Source of the DNA: Erysipelotrichales bacterium
GTDB taxonomy: Bacteria; Bacillota_I; Bacilli_A; Erysipelotrichales; Erysipelotrichaceae
DNA length: 64,000 nt
Direction: 5' to 3'
Assembly (NCBI GenBank): GCA_910576855.1
Contig: CAJTJP010000014.1
Span: 1-64,000 of the forward strand
The notes beneath the pieces were generated by a model, which saw only the letters and a program-made list of their open reading frames with translations, made no database searches and had not been told where the DNA came from. A program made the position numbers and the translations under genes. Positions within the stretch are counted from its first letter, which is position 1; each line of letters opens with the position of its first letter. Below, in pieces: positions 37,932-45,408 of this stretch.

Positions 37932-39386
37932 TTAAAACAGGTTCTTATATTCGCTCGGTGCCATACCGACAATTTTTCGAAATATCTTAGTAAAATAGCT
38001 CTGTGAAGTAAATCCGACATTATGCGCTACCTCTTTAAATGCAATCCCCTGTTTGATCTGTTTTTTCGCTTCCTTAATTCTTAACGCATTCACCATATCG
38101 GTAAAGCTGTCATTGCCGTTTTTACTGATTAAACGACTTAAGTAAGAAGGGGAAATATGCAGTGCCTCCGCTACCGTAAGTAATGTGATCGGCTTTAAAT
38201 AATTCGCTTCAATAAATGAACACGCTTTTTTATAATTATATTGGTTCCTTGTATACTGTACATTCTTTAAAACCTTTTGAAGCATTACACAAAATTCCAT
38301 CACTATCATTTCCAGCTGCTTTGTATCACGTATCTCACATTGCTTCAGGAAATCATGATCCGGTTCTATATCATAACGCTTTTTTACCTCCAGCAGCGTA
38401 TATTCAAACATCAGCTCCAACTGTGAACCGTATTTCAATTTATCTCCTTGGCGGAGAATCGGATATAATACGGTATCGATCCCTTGTTTATCATCGATTT
38501 CAAGCATATCGAGAAAATGTACCGCTAAGCGCTTCAGCTCGTCATCATTCATCATTTTCTGTTCCTTGAATGTTTCATTTTGTGCCTGTTGACGTGCGTC
38601 CTCATAGGAATGTATCAGCTCATAAAGCTCATCTGCCCGCCTGCCGACGCTGCATTCACAGTTTACCAGCGACTCCTCAATCACGTCCTGAAGTTTTTTG
38701 ATTTCCTGTTCATCCATCGTATGATTGGATAACGCAAATAAAACAATGCTTTGTTCCAACATGTGATAGATCGGATCATAGCCGCAGTCTGCTATAATTT
38801 TTGCCACCTCTTTCATCTGAAGCGAATCACAGCCAACAATATAGAAACATACACCGCACAGTGCCTTGATTCCCAATAAATTCAAATTCTCTTGGATTTG
38901 GAGTTCATCCTTATAGGTCATAATCGAGTAGAAGCAGTTCTTAACGATTTCCTCATTCAAATCATTCATTTTTGCCATCAGCTTCTTTTCCTGTTCCTTG
39001 CGATTTTCTCTCAGCTTCAGCTGCTCCAATGCTTTTATCAAGCAGTCGTTGATTGCCTTACGATCGCTCGGCTTTAATATAAAATCTATTACGCCCAAGC
39101 GCAGTGCTTTTTGTGCATAGGTAAAATAATTATAAGAGCTGAGGATAAAGCATACCGTATCGGGACTTTGCCGCTTTACAAGTTCAATCATTGTGAGTCC
39201 GTCCATGATCGGCATATTGATATCGGCAATAATGATATCCGGATGATACCGATTGAAAATCGTGATTCCTTCTTCCCCGTTTGTCGCAGTTAAAACCGCT
39301 TGAAGCGGAAGCTTTAGTGATTCTATTACTCTTACAAGATGATCGCGCTCAATTTTTTCATCCTCTACAATCATTATTTTATACAT
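37932..39386 (-). CDS. YesN-like response regulator with AraC DNA-binding domain
   Basis: The 484-residue protein has a receiver domain (1-~120; phospho-acceptor D55 in IIADINMPIMDG, acidic pocket IVEDEKIERDH, Lys in FILKPSDR), a middle region of about 260 residues without a recognised motif, and a C-terminal AraC-type double HTH (~385-484; EALHISPSYLSRLISKNG and VGFTSQSYFTKIFRKIVGMAPSEYK). Such regulators bind direct repeats and activate carbohydrate genes. It is the third gene of the lipoprotein-kinase-regulator operon, 9 bases after the kinase, and points at the GH89 gene as its likely target (inference from position). Confidence 0.9.
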   Translation of the reverse strand: MYKIMIVEDEKIERDHLVRVIESLKLPLQAVLTATNGEEGITIFNRYHPDIIIADINMPIMDGLTMIELVKRQSPDTVCFILSSYNYFTYAQKALRLGVIDFILKPSDRKAINDCLIKALEQLKLRENRKEQEKKLMAKMNDLNEEIVKNCFYSIMTYKDELQIQENLNLLGIKALCGVCFYIVGCDSLQMKEVAKIIADCGYDPIYHMLEQSIVLFALSNHTMDEQEIKKLQDVIEESLVNCECSVGRRADELYELIHSYEDARQQAQNETFKEQKMMNDDELKRLAVHFLDMLEIDDKQGIDTVLYPILRQGDKLKYGSQLELMFEYTLLEVKKRYDIEPDHDFLKQCEIRDTKQLEMIVMEFCVMLQKVLKNVQYTRNQYNYKKACSFIEANYLKPITLLTVAEALHISPSYLSRLISKNGNDSFTDMVNALRIKEAKKQIKQGIAFKEVAHNVGFTSQSYFTKIFRKIVGMAPSEYKNLF

Positions 39387-39395
39387 ACGAACCTC

Positions 39396-40808
39396 CTATG
39401 CACTCACTGTTAATAAAATTTCAAACCCCTCCCCGATATCGCTTTTGATTGCGACGTCAAAATCCTGATAATACATCTGAAGACGATGTACGACATTGTA
39501 TAAGCCAAGGCCTTCTCCGTCTTTTTTATGATAATCGTTTTCGATCAGCTGCTTCAGCTCCGCTTGACTCATGCCCTGTCCGTTATCGCTTACTCTGATT
39601 ATCAGACGATGCCCCTGTCTTTCAATTTGAATCGTTACTGCGCCGTCCTTTACACAATTCTTTAAGCCATGCTGGATCGCATTTTCCACCAATGGCTGCA
39701 GAATCATTGCCGGAATTGATGTTTTCTTTATTTCCTTGTCATTATCGATATCGATATGAAAGGTGATTTTATCATCAAAGCGTTTTTTCTGTATCTCAAT
39801 ATAATACTCCAGTGCATTTAATTCTCGTTCAAAATCACTTAAGCGATTCTGCATCTCTAGACTGTAGCGCAGCAAATGACTTGTTTTCAGCAGCATATCG
39901 GAAGCATCAAAAGCACCCTCTTGTTCCGCCATACAGTAAATCGTATTCAAGGTATTAAAAAGAAAATGCGGATTGATTTGATTCTGAAGCATCTTCAGTT
40001 CACTTTTCGCCAGCTTTTTTTCAAGCTCTGCCTTTTCCTTTTGTGTTTCCATATTTAAGGCAATCTTACCGGCCATTTCCTCCAACGCAACACAGATTTC
40101 CTCCATCTCCAAGCTGCTTTGCGGTTCCATTTCAAGATTATATTCTCCCTGTTTGATCAAAGCTATACTCTCCAATACTTTTTGCAGGGGCTTTGAAATC
40201 GTATGATAGAACAGCTTTGAGATATATCGAGTCCAAAAAAGAATTGTCAATGAAGTGATAATGATCATCAAATAGGTCAATGCCTGTGCAACCGAGAGCT
40301 TAGATTTTTGTTTATCCATTGTTTCTGTTACGATATGATAATAATTCGTGGCTGTTTCTTGAATCAATCGCTCATTTTTTAAGAAGTGCTCATAATAGCT
40401 GCGATAGCTTGCGGCATCCTCGTTTTTCATGTACTGCTCCATGAGTTCCTGCACCGAGCCTTCATATTCAATCAGCATGTTTTTCAACAGATGAAAGCGC
40501 CATTTATCATTCATGATCGGATTTTCTAATAAATCCCGGATACCTGTTTTGGCACGAAGCATACTCAGCTTATATTCGTTTAAGTATTCCTCCTCACCGA
40601 CCGTTAAGTATTTTTTCATATCATCTCCGCATTGTTTAACCGCCTCATAATATTGCTGCAGATCGCTGTAGCCTTCAAAGATGCGATTATAACAGGAGGA
40701 ATTCCAATAAGCAACGATACAGAACAGAACGACGACGATGGATACGAAGGCAACGAGCCAATGATTTGTCTTTTCTACTCTTTCCTTAAAGCTTTTCTTA
40801 TTTCCCAT
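39396..40808 (-). CDS. YesM-like sensor histidine kinase
   Basis: The 470-residue protein has membrane helices at ~17-37 and ~186-206 flanking an extracytoplasmic helical sensor, a HAMP-like region (~207-260), a His_kinase (LytS/YesM type) segment with phospho-acceptor H281 in NQINPHFLFNTLN, and an ATPase domain with N box LVENAIQHGLKN and G box GLGLYNVVHRL. This family pairs with AraC-type receivers such as the next gene. Its start overlaps the stop of the binding-lipoprotein gene by 11 bases, so the three proteins are made together. Confidence 0.92.
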   Translation of the reverse strand: MGNKKSFKERVEKTNHWLVAFVSIVVVLFCIVAYWNSSCYNRIFEGYSDLQQYYEAVKQCGDDMKKYLTVGEEEYLNEYKLSMLRAKTGIRDLLENPIMNDKWRFHLLKNMLIEYEGSVQELMEQYMKNEDAASYRSYYEHFLKNERLIQETATNYYHIVTETMDKQKSKLSVAQALTYLMIIITSLTILFWTRYISKLFYHTISKPLQKVLESIALIKQGEYNLEMEPQSSLEMEEICVALEEMAGKIALNMETQKEKAELEKKLAKSELKMLQNQINPHFLFNTLNTIYCMAEQEGAFDASDMLLKTSHLLRYSLEMQNRLSDFERELNALEYYIEIQKKRFDDKITFHIDIDNDKEIKKTSIPAMILQPLVENAIQHGLKNCVKDGAVTIQIERQGHRLIIRVSDNGQGMSQAELKQLIENDYHKKDGEGLGLYNVVHRLQMYYQDFDVAIKSDIGEGFEILLTVSA

Positions 40809-41736
40809 CGTTCAGCTCCCGATAATGATTGATATTGTTCTTATCGACAATGATCAGATTCGTGTCAATATTTTGCGGTTTTTTTCCTTCGGTAATATAT
40901 TGATACAACATTTTTACGCCTTGATAGCCGTATTGATAAAATGAGGTCACAACGCTGCCGTCGATTTTTCCGTCGCGAATCAGCTGTAATGTGATCGGCA
41001 TATCATCGACTCCGTAGATCAGCATATGCTCGCGGCGCTTTTGGGCATTGGCAGCTTCCCAACAGAATTCGGCCGATTCTGCCGCAAAGTTGATCGCCAC
41101 ATTGACATCGCTGTGTTCGCGCAGTACGAGTTCCCATTCCTTTTTGGCTCTGATTTCCTCGGATTGTGATTCACTGATACTGACAATTTCATAGCCGCCC
41201 GGATGCTTCGCAAACACAGTTTCAATCTCCTTTATCTGATCCTGTGCAATTTTAAAATCGAGATTGGCAACCTGTATCGCAGCTTTCAGCTTTTCCTTCT
41301 TTCCGCGCTTTGCCTCGATGTCCTGTAATAATAGCTCTGCTTGCTTATGAAAATCCTTACCCATGTAATATAAATGTGCGGCATCCTCCATATTACTGTC
41401 GACAAAAACGATCGGTATATTTTTCTGTTCGGCAAAATCAATTATTTCTCGGGAAATAACTCCTTGAGTAATAATGCCGTCTGCCTGCTGCAGAATCCCG
41501 GTATATACTACATCCTCCATTTCCGCCGTGTCGATTATTGTCGGACCCAGCCAATCTCCGTTTACCTTATAGTCCTTACAGGCACTGTCAAAGCCCTCCT
41601 TGGCCTGCAGCCATATATCATGCTCAGCCAAAGGGGTCGCAAATAAAAAGTAATATTCATTATCACTCGCATTACTTGATGCGCTGCAGCCGCACAGAAT
41701 CCAAAGGTACAGGCAAAGAATACATACTTTTTTCAT
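40798..41736 (-). CDS. sugar-binding-like lipoprotein sensor subunit
   Basis: The 312-residue protein has a lipobox (ILCGC, lipid on C17) and a type I periplasmic-binding-protein fold as in ribose/galactose binders (ADGIITQGVISREIIDFAEQKNIPIVFVDSN; IYGVDDMPITLQLIRDGKIDGSVVTSFYQYG). No permease or ABC ATPase is adjacent; instead it overlaps the kinase gene. The likely role is a ligand-binding subunit that presents a sugar signal to the kinase, as in three-component YesMN-type systems. The ligand is unknown, although the GH89 gene downstream suggests a GlcNAc-containing product. Confidence 0.85.
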   Translation of the reverse strand: MKKVCILCLYLWILCGCSASSNASDNEYYFLFATPLAEHDIWLQAKEGFDSACKDYKVNGDWLGPTIIDTAEMEDVVYTGILQQADGIITQGVISREIIDFAEQKNIPIVFVDSNMEDAAHLYYMGKDFHKQAELLLQDIEAKRGKKEKLKAAIQVANLDFKIAQDQIKEIETVFAKHPGGYEIVSISESQSEEIRAKKEWELVLREHSDVNVAINFAAESAEFCWEAANAQKRREHMLIYGVDDMPITLQLIRDGKIDGSVVTSFYQYGYQGVKMLYQYITEGKKPQNIDTNLIIVDKNNINHYRELNDGK

Positions 41737-41895
41737 AACTTCTCACTCTTTCGCTACCATACAGTCATGTGTGAATGATTGTATTTTCCTAAGCATATTA
41801 TATAACAGATACATTTGTAAAATAGTTACAAATTTTGTAATAAATTTCACATGGAACTGCAGATAAAATAAAAAGACTGTTACGAGGAAACAAAA

Positions 41896-41928
41896 GAAAA
41901 ATCCTGTGATCACTGCACAAGATTTTTT
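41896..41928 (-). terminator. terminator of the thi operon
   Basis: AATCTTGTG pairs with CACAGGATT on the minus strand and is followed by TTTCTTTT, right after the tatD-like stop. Confidence 0.75.
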
Positions 41929-41938
41929 TGATTCTGCT

Positions 41939-42664
41939 TTATCGCTGTGACTCGCTGAAAGCGATAAAGCGTTTCAGATTTTGATTTAAACAAACATCCA
42001 TATTCGATTGACCTGTGATTGTTTCAATACAAGAGACAGTACGCTGCATAATTGACGAATACCGGTGAAGCGAAATCTGTCGTTGTTCACACCATGACAA
42101 TGCCGATAATCCATCACTTTCCAATAACAGTCTTTGAAGCGGTACGTTCTTTACAACCTGTTGAACCGCTCGATCCTTGTAAACAGAGGGACCGATTGAA
42201 AAATAACAGTCTAACGCAATATATTCATCAAGATAGGAATCACAGGAATACCAATGTACGAAATAATGATTTTTATATTTTCGAAGCAACGGTAAAGCTT
42301 CCTTTTCCATGCCCTTCAGATGTAAGATCACCGGCTTATGATTTTGTGCGGCATAGGCAAGCGAGCGCTCGAACAGCTCTGTCTGTATTGAAAAATCCAC
42401 ATCGCACCATACATTGTCCAAGCCGATTTCGCCAATGATGCTTGCCTGTTCCATGATCGGCAGCATCTGTTCCCAACTGCTTCTTTGCGCATACCACGGA
42501 TGAATTCCGGCACTGATTTTGATCGTATTATCCGTCTTCAGCCAAGCGCTTAATCGCTGAAATTCCTGCGGTGATGCCGCATTCACGATGCCTGTGATGT
42601 GATTGGCTTGCATGTATTGTAACAAAGAAGCATCCTCTGCATGAAAGTGTGCGTCATAAATCAT
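41939..42664 (-). CDS. TatD-family metal-dependent hydrolase in the thiamin operon
   Basis: The 241-residue TIM-barrel protein has all expected metal and catalytic residues: H6 and H8 (DAHFH), E79 (GEIGLD), H115 (ILHLKG), H137 (VHWYS) and D184 (ESDG). TatD proteins are usually described as DNases or quality-control hydrolases. Here the gene is the last of a TPP-riboswitch operon, 1 base after thiZ, so it may act on a thiamin precursor or breakdown product. That role is inferred only from context. Confidence 0.8.
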   Translation of the reverse strand: MIYDAHFHAEDASLLQYMQANHITGIVNAASPQEFQRLSAWLKTDNTIKISAGIHPWYAQRSSWEQMLPIMEQASIIGEIGLDNVWCDVDFSIQTELFERSLAYAAQNHKPVILHLKGMEKEALPLLRKYKNHYFVHWYSCDSYLDEYIALDCYFSIGPSVYKDRAVQQVVKNVPLQRLLLESDGLSALSWCEQRQISLHRYSSIMQRTVSCIETITGQSNMDVCLNQNLKRFIAFSESQR

Positions 42665-42665
42665 T

Positions 42666-43394
42666 TTAACTCACCTTTAACAACTCATAGATTTCCTTTT
42701 TCAATGCGCCTTGTTCAAATAGCCAATCACGCGATTTGGTGATGTTGTGTAAATCAATCTGCTTGATGATGCCCGCGGGACGATCTGCGAAAATCAAAAT
42801 GCGATCGGCCAAATACAAGGCTTCCTCAATATCGTGAGTAACAAGAATCATCGTTTTATCCGATTCCTTACGAAGTCGACACAGCCAATCCTGCATATCA
42901 TTTCTTGTGATGACATCCAAAGCGCCGAACGGTTCATCCAGCAGCAATATCTCAGCCTCACACAAGGATGTGCGTAAAAAAGCTGCGCGCTGTCTCATTC
43001 CGCCGGATAATTCATGCGGATATGCGTGCTCATAGCCGGATAAGCCGAAGCGCTCCATTTCCTTTAAGGCTTGTTGAACGGCTGCTTTCTTGCGATGCTT
43101 TAAAGCTGCATACAGGCAGACATTATCTAAGATCGTTGCCCATGGCAGCAACAGATCATTTTGCGGCATATAGGCAAAATGCGCGGTCATTCCGGTAATT
43201 TTATTTTCATCGACGTAAATATTGCCGGCAGTCGGCTGAAGCATTCCTGCAAGAAGATTCAACAGCGTTGACTTGCCGCATCCGCTTGTTCCGATAACAG
43301 CGATGAATTCTCCCTTTTCTGCCGCAAAGGAAATATCGTTTATAATCTGTTTTTCCTCGTAGGCAAAGGACAGGCTTTCAATTCTCAGCTTCAT
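42666..43394 (-). CDS. thiZ: ABC transporter ATPase for a thiamin precursor (ThiZ-like)
   Basis: The 242-residue ATPase has Walker A GTSGCGKST, signature LSGGMRQRAAF, Walker B EILLLDEPFGALD and switch LVTHDIEE. It is of the nitrate/taurine/pyrimidine type (SsuB/TauB-like). Together with the permease and the NMT1-type binding protein under a TPP riboswitch it matches ThiXYZ, an importer of hydroxymethylpyrimidine-type precursors. It starts 3 bases after the binding-protein stop. Confidence 0.82.
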   Translation of the reverse strand: MKLRIESLSFAYEEKQIINDISFAAEKGEFIAVIGTSGCGKSTLLNLLAGMLQPTAGNIYVDENKITGMTAHFAYMPQNDLLLPWATILDNVCLYAALKHRKKAAVQQALKEMERFGLSGYEHAYPHELSGGMRQRAAFLRTSLCEAEILLLDEPFGALDVITRNDMQDWLCRLRKESDKTMILVTHDIEEALYLADRILIFADRPAGIIKQIDLHNITKSRDWLFEQGALKKEIYELLKVS

Positions 43395-43397
43395 GCC

Positions 43398-44402
43398 TTA
43401 TTCCTCTTTGATGAATTCATTTGTATAAAGCTCATCTGCCGATATACTTCTTTCAATCAACCCTGTCTCGCTCATAAACTGCGTATATCGATCCCAGACC
43501 TCACGCTTCATCACACCCCATGAGGTTGCCTCTGCCTGATATTGTTGACTGAGATATTGTTGGCTTTTCAACAGGAAATTCTTATCACTGTCAGGAATGA
43601 CTTCATAAAGAATTTCAGCTGCTTCCTTAGGATTGGCGATAGCATATTCATAGCCCTTTTTTACTGCCTGTACAAATGCCTTTACCGTTTCCGGAGCTTG
43701 CGTCAGCATGCTTTCATTAGTGATAAACAGCGGTGTGTAATAATCTAAGCGCTCATCAAGCTCCTTCAGCGGAATATAATTCAGATCATAGCCGTCAAGG
43801 CGCCCCTTAAGCACTGCCCAGCCTTCAAAATCCCATTGTAAATCAACGCCGTTGCCGAGCGCCGCAAAGCCGCTGCCGTCCGCTCCGACCATAGTCACCT
43901 TTTTAAAGTCTGCGCCTGCCTGTTTCATAAGCGATTTTATGACTGCTTCCTCGCTCGGAGCCTGCCACCCTGCGTAAACCTTGCCCTCAAAATCCTTTAC
44001 CGTTTCAATTCTTTCGCTTTTCAGTGAAACAAAGCCGCTCGTATTGTGCTGCAGAATCGTCGCAATCGCACGAATCGGCAATGGCTGCGGTGCGGTTCTT
44101 GCATAAGTAACATCCTCCTGATAGCTCACTCCGAAATCTCCTCGCCCTGCCGCCACCAGCGTCGCGCTTGTCTCGTTGTCTCCGGGCTCAATAATCGTTA
44201 CATCAAGCCCTGCATCGGCAAAGTAGCCGTTTTTTTCTGCGACATATATACCGGTATGATTCGTATTCGGTAAATAATCCAAAATCAAGGTCACCTCTGT
44301 CAATGACTTTTGTTCCTGCTCCTTAGTACAACCGCTGACAGAAATTAACGCAATCACCGCTGTACAAAGCATCGTTTTACTTATTATGTTTTTAATCTTC
44401 AT
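43398..44402 (-). CDS. thiY: NMT1/THI5-like substrate-binding lipoprotein (ThiY-like)
   Basis: The 334-residue protein has a signal peptide with lipobox ISVSGC (lipid on C25) and the NMT1/THI5 fold (LDYLPNTNHTGIYVAEKNGYFADAGLDV). This fold binds pyrimidine precursors of thiamin (formylaminopyrimidine/HMP). A longer reading frame continues upstream, but the ATG at 44402 overlaps the permease stop as ATGA and starts a proper signal peptide. Confidence 0.85.
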   Translation of the reverse strand: MKIKNIISKTMLCTAVIALISVSGCTKEQEQKSLTEVTLILDYLPNTNHTGIYVAEKNGYFADAGLDVTIIEPGDNETSATLVAAGRGDFGVSYQEDVTYARTAPQPLPIRAIATILQHNTSGFVSLKSERIETVKDFEGKVYAGWQAPSEEAVIKSLMKQAGADFKKVTMVGADGSGFAALGNGVDLQWDFEGWAVLKGRLDGYDLNYIPLKELDERLDYYTPLFITNESMLTQAPETVKAFVQAVKKGYEYAIANPKEAAEILYEVIPDSDKNFLLKSQQYLSQQYQAEATSWGVMKREVWDRYTQFMSETGLIERSISADELYTNEFIKEE

Positions 44403-45193
44403 TTTATTTTCCCCTTTCGCTTCTGATACGGAAGCATAATTCTTTCTAACCAAACAATGCAAAGATGCAATAAAAGACTCCACAAGATGATTACTGTAAC
44501 ACATGCGAAAACCTTGTCGAGCATATACCCGTTTTTAGCTCTTATCATATAATAACCGAGCCCCGCAGAAGCACTGAGCCATTCCCCGACGATCGCTCCG
44601 CCGATACAATAGGTTGCCGCGACCTTCAAGCCTGAGAAAAACGCGTTTGCGGCTGCGGGAATTTTCACATAGCGATAAAGCTGCCAACGCTTGGCCTGAA
44701 AACTTTTCAGCAGCATCAACTGTTGCTTATCGGCTTTTGCCAAAGCATCGTAAAAGGAAATCACGATCGGAAAGAAGCACATAAAAATTACCATGATGAT
44801 TTTCGGTGTCATGCCGAAGCCGAACCATATCGCAAACAGCGGTCCCAATATCATTACAGGAACAGTCTGTGTAACGATCAGATGCGGATATAAGCTTCGT
44901 TTGCATATGCTTGACATATCCATTAAAATCGCAATCATAAATGCCGATAAAGCTGCCAGAGCTAAGCCGATGCAGGCTTCACTCAGCGTTACGATCGAAT
45001 GACTCCAAAGCACTTGCCTGTTTTCAAGCATAGCCGCTATGATATCACTCGGCGCAGGAAGGATATACAGCGCAATTTGAAATCGGTGCACTATCAGCTC
45101 CCACAGCAGCATTACCGCCGAAAATGACAAGAGCGGATAAAACCAAGCCCGAGGGCTTCTCCTTCCTTCTTTGTTTGAATTTGTTTTTTTCAT
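44399..45193 (-). CDS. thiX: ABC transporter permease (ThiX-like)
   Basis: The 264-residue protein has five to six membrane helices and the binding-protein-dependent transport motif in the ATPase-contact loop (EACIGLALAALSAFM early, and the EAA loop FYDALAKADKQQLMLLKSFQAKRWQLYRYVKIPAA). It is the first gene behind the TPP riboswitch. The ATG at 45193 lies just past the riboswitch terminator; the only Shine-Dalgarno (GGAGG) is inside the terminator's 3' arm, 16 bases away, so the exact start is uncertain. Confidence 0.85.
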   Translation of the reverse strand: MKKTNSNKEGRRSPRAWFYPLLSFSAVMLLWELIVHRFQIALYILPAPSDIIAAMLENRQVLWSHSIVTLSEACIGLALAALSAFMIAILMDMSSICKRSLYPHLIVTQTVPVMILGPLFAIWFGFGMTPKIIMVIFMCFFPIVISFYDALAKADKQQLMLLKSFQAKRWQLYRYVKIPAAANAFFSGLKVAATYCIGGAIVGEWLSASAGLGYYMIRAKNGYMLDKVFACVTVIILWSLLLHLCIVWLERIMLPYQKRKGKIK

Positions 45194-45198
45194 TGATA

Positions 45199-45224
45199 AA
45201 ATAAAAACACCTCCAATGAGGCGT
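45199..45224 (-). terminator. riboswitch-controlled terminator
   Basis: ACGCCTC pairs with GAGGTGT (ATTG loop) on the minus strand and is followed by TTTTATTTT, between the TPP aptamer and thiX. It is the expression platform for transcription attenuation. Confidence 0.8.
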
Positions 45225-45251
45225 AAGTGAACCAATCTAAAAAAGGCAAAT

Positions 45252-45327
45252 AGAATGACTCCCTACGCTAGTATTACCTAGGTCAGGTCAAAGGGTATCA
45301 TCTCAGCTTTTATAAGCACCCCTGTCT
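45252..45327 (-). promoter_or_regulatory. TPP riboswitch (THI element)
   Basis: On the minus strand the conserved aptamer parts appear in order: AGGGGTGC, GCTGAGATGATACCCTTTGA, CCTGACCTAGGTAATACTAG and CGTAGGGA. This is the thiamin pyrophosphate aptamer. With the terminator that follows, high TPP should stop transcription of thiX-thiY-thiZ-tatD. Confidence 0.93.
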
Positions 45328-45337
45328 TGACGTATTA

Positions 45338-45366
45338 ATTATAATGCACAAACGATAAAAAAGCAA
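45338..45366 (-). promoter_or_regulatory. promoter of the thi operon
   Basis: TTGCTT, 17 bases, TATAAT on the minus strand, ending ~11 bases before the aptamer. The -35 hexamer lies inside the 3' arm and T-run of the upstream terminator. Confidence 0.75.
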
Positions 45367-45388
45367 TGATTAATCAAATCATTGCTTA
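45357..45388 (-). terminator. terminator of the beta-helix gene
   Basis: AAGCAATGATT and AATCATTGCTT form a perfect 11-bp stem followed by TTTT on the minus strand. Confidence 0.88.
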
Positions 45389-45408
45389 TAAATTGATATT
45401 GACAGGCT

